From: Parapristionchus giblindavisi
Taxonomy: Eukaryota; Nematoda; Chromadorea; Rhabditida; Diplogasteridae
DNA length: 64,000 nucleotides
Direction: 5' to 3'
NCBI GenBank assembly: GCA_943737045.1
Contig: CALSFV010000084.1
Coordinates: 2,501-66,500, forward strand
Shown here in pieces: positions 1-13,600 of the stretch (position 1 is its first letter; every line of letters starts with the position of its first letter). The translations under genes and the position numbers were made by a program. The notes beneath the pieces are model-generated. The model saw only the letters and a program-made list of their open reading frames with translations, had not been told where the DNA came from and did not search any database.

Positions 1-13
1 CTTCTGGAAAGTG

Positions 14-73
14 GAGAGGGAGAGGGAGAGGGAGAGGGAGAGGGAGAGGGAGAGGGAGAGGGAGAGGGAGAGA
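14..73. repeat. (GAGAGG)n microsatellite
   Basis: Ten hexamer copies at the left edge of the window. Confidence 0.9.
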
Positions 74-654
74 AGTAGCCTCGGGAACGAATTATTACAA
101 CTACCTCAACGGCCGGGATTCATAGAGAAAACGAGAGGGAGAGGGAGAGAGTGAAAAGGAGAGGGAGAGAACATTTCTTGGCCGTTGGGCATTTCTACTG
201 CAAAAACACCTTGGTCTCTCTCCAGGCGCTCTCTCACTTCGCAGTGCTCTCTCGCCTACTCTCTAGCCGTCTGGTGTTCTCTCCTATGCACCACCCTCTC
301 TCACCCACATCGATGAGGGGAAGCGAGAGAGAGAGGGAGAGAGGGAAAGGGAGAGAGGGAGAGGGAGAAGGTAGCCATTGGTCACACTAACAGCTACCCT
401 CAACGATGACGACCGTCTAGAATCCCCGCTCTCGCTCTCACAGTAACCATATACACTACCGTAAGCTACCGTAACCCGTGGTCTACCGTAACCCGGACCT
501 GATGTCAGCCAATTAACCACAAATGATGTCACTTTGTACTCGTCATAGTCACTCGTGACGTCAAGGCTTGTTTTCGACGAATATTCGTTTCGTGTTTTTG
601 CGGTATATTACGATTGACTTAGCCACTTAGCGTTGGCTAGGTCTAGGTTCTAGT

Positions 655-742
655 AGGTTAAGGTCGGTTAAGGTCGGTTAAGGTCGGTTAAGGTCGGTTA
701 AGGTCGGTTAAGGTCGGTTAAGGTCGGTTAAGGTCGGTTAAG
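655..742. repeat. 10-bp tandem repeat GGTTAAGGTC
   Basis: About nine near-perfect copies of the decamer, followed by degenerate flanks. Noncoding. Confidence 0.9.
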
Positions 743-957
743 GTATGCTTAGTTCAAGTAAGGTCGCATAGGGTCAATGTATGATGACCACTCATATATC
801 AATAATGAGTTTTTATCTGCCCTACTACCTCATTTATCTCGCGTTCTTTGAGGGAACCGCTAAATCCCCGGGATTTGGTCCCTCTTCATCTTCCTCTCTC
901 CCTCTGTCTACTCTCCCTCTCCCTCTTGATAACTCACTTCCCGATAAGAGTTATCCC

Positions 958-1034
<77 letters not shown>

Positions 1035-1075
1035 TCCCTCTCTCTCTCTCTCCCTCTCTCCCTCTCCCTCTTCCC
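958..1075. repeat. (CT)n / (CTCTCC)n microsatellite
   Basis: About 34 CT dinucleotides followed by CTCTCC hexamers; all three frames open, none genic. Confidence 0.95.
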
Positions 1076-2463
1076 CTTCATTATCCTCTGACCTTGCCAC
1101 CCTCTGATGGGGTAACCGTTTATCAGTGGGGCATCTTCGGGCGAATGTCTCTATCAAATCACCTCCATCTAGGATCTTTCCTCCTCCTCCCCCTCCCTCT
1201 CCCCTCCTCTCTCTCTCCCTCCTCTCCCTCTCTCTCTCCCCTGTCTCTCTCTCTCCCCTCCTCCCTCTTGGATCTCTCAATCTCCTCTTCCTAAACCTTA
1301 CCATAGTAGCAATTGGACCACCTCCGTTCCTCAATCATCATCTCATCCATAAACTCTTCTTCTTCCTCTCCCTCTCCCTCTACCTTTTCCTCTCCCTCAC
1401 TCTTTCCCCCCGCCATTCATTCATTCAATCTGCCATTTCATGCCTCTTCATTCATTACAAAACCGTCCGCAACCAACTAGTTCATATTCCTTGACTATAC
1501 TTCCCCTCCTTCCTTCCAGTTACAGTCCGTATCCGTCGTTTAGTCATTCCGCGTCCGCATCCGTCATTTAGTACGTCCGTGTTTCCGGATTTTGTCACAA
1601 AGCCGTCAAGTAGCCGTTGTGTACGGTAGCCGCAGGTTGGACACAACAACAACCATCTATATCTATTGTTATTTAGAGCGAGTGTGAAGTCAGAGGAAGA
1701 GGCAGAGGGAGAGGGAGAGAGAGAGAGGGGAGAGGGAGAGAGAGGGGAGAGGGCGAGAGGGAGAGAGAGAGGGGAGAGGGAGAGAAAGGGAGAGGGAGGG
1801 ACGAGTAGCCAGCCGTTAATTATTGACAAGCGACCGGGAAATAAGGTAGATATTGGCGGTTTGGCTTCTTCTTGTGAGGAATACCGTCACATGATTGTGG
1901 TGGTCATAACGATATATAGTATATAATCTTTAATCGCATATCGGGTAAATAATATTAACCATATACTACTACTTTAGAAGTAGTGGAGAGGAAGAGGAGA
2001 GGGAAAGGGTTGTCCCTACTTGTGATAGAAATGAATGTTGAAACTGTTATATTGCACTGCCAAATCCCAGATCGAAATTTACATTCTGCAGAGTTGGCGT
2101 GGACTTATCCCTTACGGCGGATGCACGATTCGCAAAGGTAGAAACCTTATTAGTCTTTTTTCTAGCACCCCATTGGGTAGGTTCACGAGTCTAGAACCTA
2201 ATGGCCGACGAAACAGTGAATATCAACCTTACTAATAATTGGTTATATAACTTACAATAATTCACTCATACTAGTACAATTGCAACTTCCTTTCACAGTT
2301 TTCTAATTAATTTACTGTTAAGCACACCAAATTTACCCTTTGAGTCACGAGGTCTGAACTCGAAGAGTCACATCAAAATACACCCACGAACATTACCGAG
2401 AAAATGCTCCCACGTTTATTATGCCCCGCGCATGATTTCCGGTCCCGGCTGGAATCGCGATAA

Positions 2464-2740
2464 GGTTACGGTAGTATAGTATAGGATACGGTAGTATAGT
2501 AGGATACGGTAGTATATTATAGGATACGGTAGAATAATAGGATACGGTAGTATAGTATAGGATACGGTAGTATAGTAGGATACGGTAGTATATTATAGGA
2601 TACGGTAGAATAATAGGATACGGTAGTATAGTAGGATACGGTAGTGCAGTAGGATACGGTAGTATCGTAGGATGCGGTAGTGTAGTATAGGATACGGTAT
2701 ACGGTAGTATAAGGTATAGGATACGGTAGATACGGTAGTT
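2464..2740. repeat. TACGGTAG/ATAGGATACGGTAG satellite
   Basis: Units of 14-24 bp built from GGATACGGTAGTATAGTA. The minus-strand open frames over it (Leu-Pro-Tyr-Pro-rich) are products of the repeat. The octamer core CTACCGTA also occurs singly at many intergenic sites (15775-15860, 17855-17965, 19120-19205). Confidence 0.85.
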
Positions 2741-3282
2741 TATGATGCACCGTGATGCTATCACCCTGTTTATTTGCATTGACCATATGTGTGCCTGAAC
2801 CTCTAGACGATTATAGTCATCGAATGACGTTGGCCTCTTCGATATATTTCTATAAACATTCAATTCACTTCACTCTCTCCTTACTACTTCTCATTCCCTA
2901 AACACTATGTCATGTTCCTGTTTTGAACTCGCCTTCCTCTCCCTCTCCCTCTCCCTCTCCCTCTCACTCTCACTCTCCCTCTCCCTCTCGCCACCCCCTT
3001 CTAGGGTCGCTCCCGAATGTTTTGCCATTGCTTTGCATGTGTTCCGTTTAGGCTAAGCCTCTCCCTCTATCCCTCTCCCTCTCCCTCTCCCTCTCCCTCA
3101 CCCTACCTCAACCTACCGATCGTATCATTGTTTTGGTATATTCTCGCTGTCTCTTAATCCACCCTTCTGCATGGTTCATCTCTCTCACTGGGCCTTCTTT
3201 GCCTATATCATATCATTTTGCCATTGCGCTTACTCCCTTTTTCGTATACTCTGTACCTCTATATATAGGTAATTCCCTTTAG

Positions 3283-3347
3283 TTAAAGGTATTTCCCGTT
3301 TCCCAAGGCACTCGACTTGCAAGAGATCACTGCTAGGCCAGTGATAA
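3283..3347 (-). repeat. Structured ~70-bp repeat, copy 1
   Basis: Reverse orientation of a motif with a TATCACTGGCCTAGCAGTGA hairpin followed by an arm pair CCCG…CGGG and a TACCTTTA end. Confidence 0.6.
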
Positions 3348-4842
3348 TAATCGCTATATATAGAATCACACTCCAAATTCTCGTGTTTTTGCAGCGCCTT
3401 CCTTTACTAGAACTCAGAATCTCTGCGACCTACCACAGCCTTTTTCTTCCCACTCAAATTAGGAATTACCTACCTCTTGAGTAAATCAATCGCTAGTTCA
3501 GAATTTTCGAAAAGTTAAAGGACTTGTAACACTATGGATCTGCCTCCAAGATTTTATGATATCATCACTTACTGTAAATGATGGAAGTTCTTCCAAACCT
3601 CTTTTACAGTATGCCCTCTCACACCTTTTCCCCTCTCCCTCTCCCTCTTCTTCTACCTCTCTCCCTCTCCCTCTCGCTCTCCATTCATCTACTCAATCGT
3701 GTAACTCTTACCCTTAAGGTAGGAGAGAGAGAGTAAAGATACATCTTAAACCCGTTCAATCTTTCTCTAATCTCGGCCCTCTTCTACACTTCCTGTAACC
3801 ACTACTTGTTCTCTGCCCTCCATCTCCCTCTCCCTCTACTTTTTCTCGGTGGTTCCACTTTACCTCTGACTCAATCTGCCATTCATGCAAACTCTCGACT
3901 AAAATCTGACCCTGTCTACAGTACCCCGGATACGGTGGCTTCATGTTTGCCCCGGCGAACGCTCCACCGAACCTGGAAGGGGTACTGTAGTCGATAGGGG
4001 GGGCGCGTTCATTGCTTCTCATAGCCACTTTTTGCCGGGCGATCGGTGTCTCATGAAAACGATTAGGCATTCCTGCCAGTACTCATTCACTCTGTAGAAT
4101 GTAGTCGAAGAATGGGAGAGATTAGGCGAGAGAGTATGGGATATTGAGAGAGTGCAGAGAAAGAGAGAGGGGGAGAGAGAGAGAGAGGGAGAAGGGGAGA
4201 GAAAGAGAGGAGAGAGAGAAACGGAATGACCGGTCTGAGACTCTATTGCAACCTTTTTCACCCCTCTCCTCCCCCTACTATTACTCCCTATCATCCTCGT
4301 CGATTGCCGCACTCTCTCGGCGGACTCTGACTGTCTGCGCTCTCTCCATATTCCCATGTCTGCGGTCACTCTCTAACACTCTCTCAATATCTCTTATCCC
4401 TCGTCGTGACTCTGCCACTCCGCGCGCTCTACAGCAAGAGTGATGATCTTTAGTCTTTGATCTTTGGTCTTTGATCTTTGGTCGCGTGTGCATGCCGGCA
4501 AACCTACCGCCATGGCATGTCTGCCAATTTGTGGGAGTGATATGGCTGTAAGAACATACCTCTTACTCTCCACTCTGGCAATACTCTCTCATAGACAAAG
4601 AACGCGAGAGAGAATTAGCTCGGTGTGTGCCGTGAAGCTCATGCTATGCACTTCTCGATTTTAGTCTGCCATCCGAGGATGAATTCTTAAAAATTTCGTT
4701 TGAAATAAGTCACGTCACAAGTGTAGGAGGCGCAATAATTCGGTTCTGCCTACGCTAATGACGTCACATTTGTATGAAAAAACTGTTTGTTATGATTACT
4801 ATATGCTCTAGATTTGTCATCTGCATCGATGTAACTCCCTTT

Positions 4843-4951
4843 TGCATCGGTACATTTGCCTTACGTGCCTCCGTCCTCCGCCGTAACGCCGGAGACGCGG
4901 CGGAGGGGGTTACGGCGTAGGCATGTAATAATAAGGCAAATGTAACGATGG
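4843..4951. mobile_element. Uninterrupted 109-bp GC-hairpin MITE
   Basis: TGCATCGGTACATTTGCCTT at the left end and AAGGCAAATGTAACGATGGA at the right surround a GC-rich hairpin (ccgtaacgccgg…gttacggcg). It is the empty-state relative of the composite at 22374-25095. Confidence 0.7.
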
Positions 4952-5053
4952 ATCACTCCCTCATTTCCGTCTCTCTGTCACCATTGGCTTTCCCCGGGTT
5001 AATATCAATAAGTGGATGTTCCTTATTAACTCTGGCCTGAATTGGCCTTGAAA

Positions 5054-5127
5054 TATCACTGGCCTAGCAGTGATAACCCGCAGGACTTCGTGTGCCTTGA
5101 ATAACGGGTTGTACCTTTACCTTTTTT
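5054..5127 (+). repeat. Structured ~70-bp repeat, copy 2 (best example)
   Basis: TATCACTGGCCTAGCAGTGATA is a perfect short hairpin. It is followed by CCCGCAGGACTTCGTGTGCC, TTGAATAACGGG and TACCTTTACC. No coding potential and no terminal inverted repeats. Confidence 0.7.
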
Positions 5128-5763
5128 ACCTTATTTGCTCACGATCACGCTGACTATCATTAGCACCAACTGTTATTCGACTTTAAGTAATACCTGAAAC
5201 TTATTTGAATGCCATCCTTTTGACCACACGCTTCCACAGACCCATGAAGAGTGAGAAAGTTACCATTTTTGCAACATATTTTATGCTGTCAGATAGCATT
5301 ATTAGAGCACATTAGCATGTGTTTCAGAATATGCTTTACATTTCATATATTGGAGTACACCTTGGAGCGAATTTGCAAATATTTAAGATACCTTGCACTC
5401 ATTTGAACTCCTGGTGGTCTTGTAAATGGCAAAGAGAAAGTGCTCTCTGATCTCTGTTGCTGGGATAGGCAGAGGTAGAGGGAGAGGGAGAGAGAGACAG
5501 AGGTAGAGTGAGAGGTAGAGGTAGACGTAGAGGTAGACGTAGAAGGAGAGGGAGAGGTGGTAGAGGCAGAGGGATGGCTGATCTCAGTGACCAAAGAGAT
5601 AGTGAGTGATGCGAAGAGACGGTTGGCAGGGGTTACGCGTCCCATGAAGCTATGATGTCTACGTGGAGGAAATGAGAACACGAGATGTCTAGCACTTTCA
5701 TGATTGTACTCTTGCAGCTTTAAGGTACACCGGCAACATTTCACGATACTGAGGAGATGCACC

Positions 5764-5850
5764 TTTAAACGCAGCTCTGGCAACGCTTTCTCGTGCGAGA
5801 GACCATTGCCACAGTAGAAAGTTTCAAATTAGCACGGGGTGAAGCTTTAA
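5764..5850. mobile_element. TTAA palindromic MITE family A, partial copy
   Basis: It keeps GCTCTGGCAACGCT, the GAGAGA core and a right arm GTTTCAAATTAGCACGGG. Outer bases are mutated. The consensus for family A is TTAA|AGGCACACC…GGTGTGCCT|TTAA. Confidence 0.5.
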
Positions 5851-6551
5851 AGGACATGGATAGTCAGCTGACGTTCCTTCATATTTCTGTGCTCGTTCGT
5901 CGTTACCCGAAGGTCAGAGAATCTTGCTGACAACCTTATGCTGGTGTGTGTCTCTTGAATACTTTGTTGGACTTTTACTCGGAAAGCATGGAGATAGCAC
6001 GTTAGTTCAAAATGCGAGAGAGATGGGAATAGAGGGCAAAGGAGATGCTGAGGCGACTTTTGCCATAATTGTGGTGCGCTGTTTGGTGTGTTTTTACAAT
6101 CTCCTAATAATGAGACGCTAGTTCATTAGCCAGAGCGGCGCACCTCAGACGGGTTTGATGACGCGGCGGAGAGTGTGACAGAGAGAATCATTTGATGCCA
6201 TCTCGCACGCATACCCTCTCTAATGCAGCCCACCAAACCCGCCTGGCATCCGCCTCGCGCTCTCTATAAGGTTGAGAACGTGATTCGCCCTACCTTCATT
6301 GTTGCCCCGCTATTACAGGGGCTGAACTAACGTGATAGACCCCTTTGCTCCTTTTTTCGATAGGGCACGAGAGAATACGGGAACCATAGTCCCTTTACTA
6401 CGCATACGATGTTGTTAGTTGTCGACAATGATATGGCATAGAGCTACGAAGGGACGTCTGTCTGAAGATCTCTGACCGTTTCACATATTCACATCCATTC
6501 ATTCTCACAGGCTATTATTCAATATAGTGTCCATCATAGATGTTCTCACTC

Positions 6552-6704
6552 TCCCCCTCTCCCTCTCCCTCTCCCTCTCCCTCTCCCTCTCCCTCTCCCT
6601 CTCCCTCTCCCTCTCCCTCTCCCTCTCCCTCTCCCTCTCCCTCTCCCTCTCCCTCTCCCTCTCCCTCTCCCTCTCCCTCTCCCTCTCCCTCTCCCTCTCC
6701 CTCT
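6552..6704. repeat. (CTCTCC)n array, about 25 copies
   Basis: Perfect hexamer array; open frames here read Ser-Pro, Ser-Leu, Arg-Glu or Gly-Glu repeats and are not genes. Confidence 0.97.
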
Positions 6705-7118
6705 TTCTCACGGCTCATTGAGCGACAACTAACTGGTTGCATACCGGGAGCCATGTAATCTTCTACCTCTCCCCCCCCCTCTCCTTGCCCTCATCTCCTC
6801 CCTCTGTCTATTGCCCAATCCTCATAATCTCCAGCCATTTGCTACATCTAAGCTTTATCTCGAGTCTGGACCCCAGTCAATATTTCAAAAATAGGGCGTC
6901 AATATTTTAAAAAATTGGGCATCAATCAATATTCTGAAAATAGGGCATCTATCAATATAGGGCATCAGTCAATATTTCGAAAATCAATAATGCTTATCAC
7001 TGAAATGGCTCCTTCGCACCCTTCCCCCTATCGACCTTTTCCTTCCTTCCTTCTCTTCAGGCTCGAGAGAATCACTCCAGCGCACACGCACACACATGGT
7101 CTTATCAACAGATGATGG

Positions 7119-7226
7119 TCACTCTCTCTCTCTCTCTCTCCCTCTCTCTCTCTCTCTCTCCCTCTCTCTCTCTATCTCTCTCACTCTCTCTCTCTCTCCC
7201 TCTCTCTCTATCTCTCTCACTCTCTC

Positions 7227-7260
<34 letters not shown>

Positions 7261-7322
7261 CCTCTCTCTCTATCTCTCTCTCCCTCTCCCTCTCCCTCTC
7301 CCCCTCCTCTCCCTCTCCCTCT
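7119..7322. repeat. Imperfect (CT)n tract
   Basis: CT runs broken by CC, TA and CA, ending in CTCTCC hexamers. Confidence 0.9.
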
Positions 7323-7550
7323 GGTCACTTTATCACTGAATTCTCCCCTCCGGTCATACGTTTAAAATGATAAGACTCTGTCATCGCCTTTTCCCCTTTC
7401 CTTCATGTTGATGCGCAACTTCCATACACTCTCCCATTACATCATCGCCTATTCTCGCGTTTGATCTTTGATCTTTGATCTTTGAACTCTACTCACCGTT
7501 CGATATTGCCCGCCCCGCCCGATCAATAATGCCTACCGTAATCCTCCATG

Positions 7551-7557
7551 TTACAGT
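7551..7557 (+). promoter_or_regulatory. 3' splice site opening the first recognised zinc-finger exon (cis or spliced-leader acceptor)
   Basis: The sequence ttacag ends at 7556 and the exon starts at 7557, 52 nt before the ATG at 7609. The reading frame stays open back to the acceptor but has no earlier Met. That fits either a trans-spliced 5' end or an unseen upstream exon ending in phase 2. No promoter could be identified upstream, where the DNA is CT microsatellite. Confidence 0.4.
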
Positions 7558-7608
7558 ATCCCTTCGAATGCAGTAAGATCGCCGTGGGACCCAGACACAC
7601 ATCAGGAC

Positions 7609-10600
7609 ATGGCCGAGTTTGCGATGAACTACGACTACCCGATCTTCGGGCAGGGAGACGGCTACGATACGGTAGGTTTATCGATTTCGGGGATGTTATT
7701 GATTGGTTGTCGATCAATAAATTGTTATTTTGAAGATGCCATACTCTGTCAATGGAGGCGAGGAAATTAAAGAGGTGAGGATATGCCCGGGGGTTCTTCT
7801 GAAGATGGCTGCAGTGAGAGAAAAAACCCTAGTTCGCATGCTGCGCTGTAAGCAAACCCTTAAATACAAGGGTTTGAAATCCTTAGATGTAAGGCTTGTA
7901 CCCTTGGGGTTGTGCAAACCCTTGGATGCAAGGATTTCAAACCCTTCTATTTAAGGGTTTGCGTACAGCGCAGCATACGAACTAGGGTTTTCTCTCTCAG
8001 TGTACCACTATTCAGTCACTCTCTATTCACTCTCTCTGGAACCTGGCGAAACAGTGTTCCTCTAATCACTAATGTCTAATGTTCGCTTACTAATAATAAT
8101 TATTCAGCACTTTTCTGATTGATTTCACAAATTCACTAAATTCACCGAAAACAGAGACCGCGACCAGAATAGAGAGTTCCAGCTTGCAGCAAGAGCCAAC
8201 TTTTTCGAATTCATCAAAAAGAGCCATCGCGATTTTGACGTTGGCTTGTCGTTAGAGATAAAATGTGATAGGAGAGAGAGAGTGAACAGGGAGAGGTAGA
8301 GAGAGGGAGAGGTAGAGTCAGAGAGAGGGCCAAAGGGGTTCAAAAGTGTCATTCTCTTATCATGTCAACTTTACTTCATCAACACATTGCCACTCAACCG
8401 AACCTATACTGTACTATACAACTTTGAATGCACGTCCCAGGCTCTCTGCTCTGACCACACTCTCTCGCTTTCTCTTCCTGCGAGAGATTGTTCCAGAGTG
8501 GATAGTTTCGAATTAGCACGGAGTGTGTTCATAAAGCCGATTTTGTGAATAAATAGGGGACGTTCGCTTTTTACGATTTTCAAACAGTGCACTAGAAAAG
8601 GACACAGATTGTGCAAGGCTGTTTCCCTGGTCAAAAATTTTAAAAGTGCATTCTTGCTGGGAGTGCCAGGCCGTTCTTTTGAAATTCAGAGATCAAAGAT
8701 CACTCCTCCTCTTTCAGCCCTCCACTCCCCTGCCGCCCATCGTGATATGTCCATCGGAGGTGGAACACATCAACATAACGCTGGAGAAGAATCAGCAATG
8801 CGCCTGCAAGGTACGCTTGATCTTTGATCTTTGATCTTTGATCTTTGAGGCTGTTGACCATTGACAACTCGTAATAAGCTATAGTCACACCTCCTCTTCG
8901 TTGTAGTAGCCTTCTTCTTCTTCTTTTTCTCTTCGTTCCTCTTTCACTTTATTTTTCAGTATCTCCTTCTCCCCTCCCTCTCCCTCCTTCTCTCCCTCTC
9001 CCTCTCCCTCTCTCACGCTCTTCCTCTCCCTTCTTCTTCATTCTTTCTGAATAGAAAGCGAGCCTCTGTTTACTCCGAACGACGGTCACTCTTATTTTGC
9101 TGCAGCGAACGCTTTCCTCTTCCTTCTCTCTCCCTCTCCCTCTCCCTCCCTCTCTGTCTCTCTCTCTCTCCCTCCCTCTCTCTCTCTCTCCCTCTCTCTC
9201 TCTCTCTCGAAGATTGAGAATATATCGTGGAGAGAGAAGTTAGACGATTAGGGAGAGGGAGAGAGTCATGCGGATGACCAAGGCAAAAACATAGCAAGAC
9301 TCTCCACAGCTTCCTCCACCCCCTGAACAGCTTGAGAGAGAAGGGACGCAAGCGAAAGGAAAAGAATGCAAAAATATCTCGAAATTGTTTTTTTGTTGCC
9401 CCGGAGCTCCGTAGAAAACAGGGACCTTGTACTGTTCAAAGATCAAAGATGACAGTTCGAACTTGAATATTCATGCAAAATAGGAGAGTGCATGAGAGCG
9501 GCTAGTTATTGGGTTGAGATGCTTCTTTCACAAATACCTTTCTATAGAAAATTGCAAAATGGAAAGTTACGGTAAATCAAGGTAAACGAAGCTCACTGCT
9601 AGTACAAAAATTATGAATTTAAAAAAAACAAAAAGTAAAAATATGGCACATATATTCATATATATTTAACAAAAATATACATTTATAGATATTTTAGAAT
9701 CCATTTAAAAATTAATTACAGGATTGCGGCAAGCTGTTCAATTCGGTCTGGTACCTCAAGCAGCACGCCGTCAAGCACTCCAATGATCGGCCTTTCAAGT
9801 GCAAGTTCTGCTTCAAGGTAATAGTTTCTTGCGGCGGAGGCCAGACGGGTTTGGATATAATTAATTTTTCAGACCTACAAGTTCCGTTCGAATCTCTATC
9901 AGCACAAATGTCCGGACCGACAGAAAAGCGGCCTCACTGGGTAAGTTTGAACTTATTCAATGTAATTAGCTAATAGAGCAGTAACACTGCGAACGTTTTC
10001 TTTTGGAATATTTATTTATTTATTTATATGTTTATCATACATCATAGATGTTCAAAAAGTAAAAAAATATATAACACGATAGTATTTCGAAATCGTTAAC
10101 AATAACGCAACCTAAGCATTTTAAAATTAATAAATAATAATAATAATTAAATTCAGTCGCCGTGGCGCGCGCGGTACCGGCGTCGGCATCCCCAACCTGC
10201 CCGGAACACCGACGGCCGTCCAGAAGCGACTCGAGACCAATGCTCTGCTCAAGACCAAGATCGAATCCTCCCTGTCCATGGGCCAATCGATAGAACCCGA
10301 AGAACCTACCGTACTCCAGCCGCCGCCCCATACCGTATCCGACCTCATCCAACTGGAAGCCCCGCCCATGAACTTCTCGCCATCCTACCAGCCCATACAT
10401 GGCGCTGCACCTGCTGGCGTCGTCCAATCCGCCGGGGGTACCGTAACCCCGTCGATGCAGGGTTACGGTATGGAGGATGGCGACGATGCGGAGGTCAGCT
10501 ATGGTCTGTGTATAAGGATCGAGCCCGCGCCGACGTCGACGATAACCGTGAATGAATATGAAAGACCGCCGGACTGTATCAGACTACAGCCGATGCCGTA

Positions 10601-13600
10601 TGAGGAGGTGGAGAGATATGTGAGCTCGAATAAGACTAAGGTGAGAGATAGGACTTAGTGATAAGGTCTTGGTACTTAGCAACTTAGTACACGACTTAAA
10701 GTAATGCACTTACAAGCACTTACAAGCAGTTATCAACTTGTTAGTACTTTACTTTATGTAATGCACTCATTGTTAGCAACGTGACCTAAAGGAGCAACTT
10801 AGTGCATGACCTAAAGGAAAGATCATGCTCCATGATCAGTGTTTCGTGTCATGTAGAATTTAAATTCATGATCTCAATGCTAAGACCAGTTACTTTGCAC
10901 TACTTAAGCTAACAATAAGTTTCTTAAGATTCACACTTGTCGCAAGTGCAAGACGCACTTCCCATCAGAGGAGACGCTAGAGCGACACACCGCAGCCCAC
11001 AGACACGAGGAGGCTCACTGCTTCAGGTTTGGAGTTGATCTTTGATCTTTGATCTTTTAATCGGCATCTTTATGAATTAAAAGAATCACTAAAAAAAATA
11101 ATCTTAGTAAACAACGGTAATCGGTGTTGGAGACAGTGATCTTTGATCTTTGATCTTTGATCTGTATATATTTCGCCTCCACAATCGTGTGTATATTGCC
11201 TTTAAAAGAAAAAAAGCGATCACAATCTCTGAAATTGTACTCGTTCTTTTTGCTGTTTTTTCTCTATTTTTTTGCTTTGTAGTATTGTGCACGAATCAGC
11301 TCACGAGGGATTATGCAAATTGTGAAGTACTACTAGGGTGGGGTTCAACGAAATATATAATATGAGGGGTGTTTGATTAAATATAAAGACAGTAAAAAAT
11401 TGACAACATGTATTACGTTTTTTTCTGTGTGTTTACGAACTAGTAAGATAAGTAGTCTTCTAAGTTAATACCGTTTATCAAGATTAGCCAGAGGAGATAA
11501 ATTCATAACAAAAGATGTATTAAAAACACTAACCAAAAAAAAATCTTTATTTATCAAGAATATCTAGACGGATTAGCTAAAATCATCATGTAGGTGGGAT
11601 AATAAGTGCAATATTAAGGGATATCTATGTAAAAAGAGTACAAACCCTCTATAAATTCAAAGATCTATGTTTCTTACATTACATTGATACCGTAACAACC
11701 GAGTTTATTTCCGTCAACGTCATACCTTACCGATTTTGGTACCTCTTAATTCGGTTAATTGCCGTTCCAGTGTCGAGAGTGAAACACCACCACTAGGTCT
11801 CTTCAGAACACTGTGCTCTATCGCTGTTAGAGAACAGAGAAATAGTGTGTGGAAGTGAGAGAGATTGTAGGAGGTTAGAGTCCATCGGAGGATGAAAGGG
11901 GTCCGGTGAAGAAGATGTTGCGATAGTTTTATTCCCGATAAAGTAAAGTTGCGATAAAGTTTAATGGGAAACTATAGTAGACGAGTCAAAATGACCAAAA
12001 GAAACTTGATGAGATGGACGAGAGTGAGAGAGAGAAAGGGTGAGAGAGACGGTGAGAGAGGGTGAGAGAGAGAGAGCGAGAGACGACGAGAGAGAGAGGC
12101 CGAGAGCGTGAAAAAGTTGAAGATTCTTTCGAATGGCACCGGGGGCGGCTGTCTTTCCGGTGCAGTTCAGCTGATCTTGGGAACAGATCAAAGGTCAATC
12201 ATAAATCAATCTGTGAAATAAATAATCAATAAATCAATGGTTATTCGAAATATCAATCAATAAATCAATAGTAATCAATCAATAAATCAATAATTCAGAT
12301 GCGATTCGTGCCCGCAAACCTTCGGTAGCCAACTGGACTACGCCCGTCACATCTCGTCCCACTCATCCATGGGACCGTGGAGCTGCGACGGGTGCTCGGG
12401 ATGCTTTAGGTATTATCGATTTTTTTATTTATTTAAACAATATTTTTAGCGTTTTACAAACAAATATTGTGAGAAAAGTAATGTTTCTTATCATTGTTTG
12501 TTAAAGTGACATCCCAAGCTTATTTGAAACTGTCCGCTCTGGCAACACTCTCTCTCGCTTTTTTTGTCTACGAGAGAATATGGCCAATAAGGAGAGTAAA
12601 ATTAGCTTGGGGTGTGCCATTATTGAATATGCGAGTGATGTATATTCTTAAAATATCCACTTCAGATCGAACGTCGCACTGCGTCGCCACATCGACGCCT
12701 CTCGTCCGTGCAGATATCGTCCATTCGACGTGCCAGTCGGCATCGTAAGTGGTTGCCTTTCATAATTTGATCCGGCGCTCTGACTACTCTCGTCAGCGAG
12801 AGCGTTCTAAGGCTAATTTTGCTCTCCGCTCTGGCAACACTCTGTCCTGGACAAAGAAAGCGAGAGAGTGTGGTCAGAGTATACAGTTTCAAACCAGCGT
12901 TTAAATTTCCCGGCTCCGGCTTACCACTTCCCGGTTCCAGATCGAGTCCGCATCGTCGCCTCTTGATCCCTCATCGTTCATCATCTCCGAGGCCGACACG
13001 ATGCCGGCGTCCGAGGTGGGCGAGTTGTCCGAGCGAGAGAAGGCCGAGAGTGGCATCGGATCGAGCCCCGAATCCAGCATGCTGCACACCTCACCCGCAA
13101 GGTACGGTTGACCCAGCGCGGGTACCCGTGAATTAAACCATTGCAGATCCGCCACGAACACTGTGGATGATGACTTCGATGAGAACATGTCGTATGGATC
13201 GAGGAAGAAGGAGAAAGATCATGATGACGATGCTGATTCGGGATTCAGAAGTCGACTCAACTCGGGTTAGTAGTTCACGGGCGAAGTTATTAAGACTTGG
13301 ACTTACTGGCTGAACCTAACTTACTACGTAAACTTAGTAATGTGGTGTTAATATCTTGGAAAAGTAGATGGAAAAGTGAAAAGTAGTGTTAATTTTGTGA
13401 TTGTAAAAGTAGTTAGAAAAGCAGCATAGCTTCGTAGTTGACAAACTTTCACAATAATAACCCTTTACGCGACTGTTTTATTACTACTTTTCCAACTACT
13501 TTTACAACCACAAAATTAACACTACTTTTCACTTTTCCATCTACTTTTCCAAGATTTTAACACCACATAACTAACTTGACGTAGTAACTTAGTACGTGAC

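Larger units (their letters stand above)
1..7550. other. Gene-free left flank
   Basis: Microsatellites, the decamer and TACGGTAG arrays, two structured repeats, a GC-hairpin MITE and one family A relic. I find no exon with paired splice sites and coding composition here on either strand. Confidence 0.6.

Noticed and set aside
655..742. Telomeric repeat
   Set aside because: GGTTAAGGTC is a 10-mer, unlike the nematode TTAGGC telomere unit, and lies inside ordinary sequence.
6505..6758. Four overlapping open frames of Arg-Glu, Gly-Glu, Ser-Leu and Ser-Pro repeats
   Set aside because: All are translations of the CTCTCC hexamer array, open in every frame on both strands.
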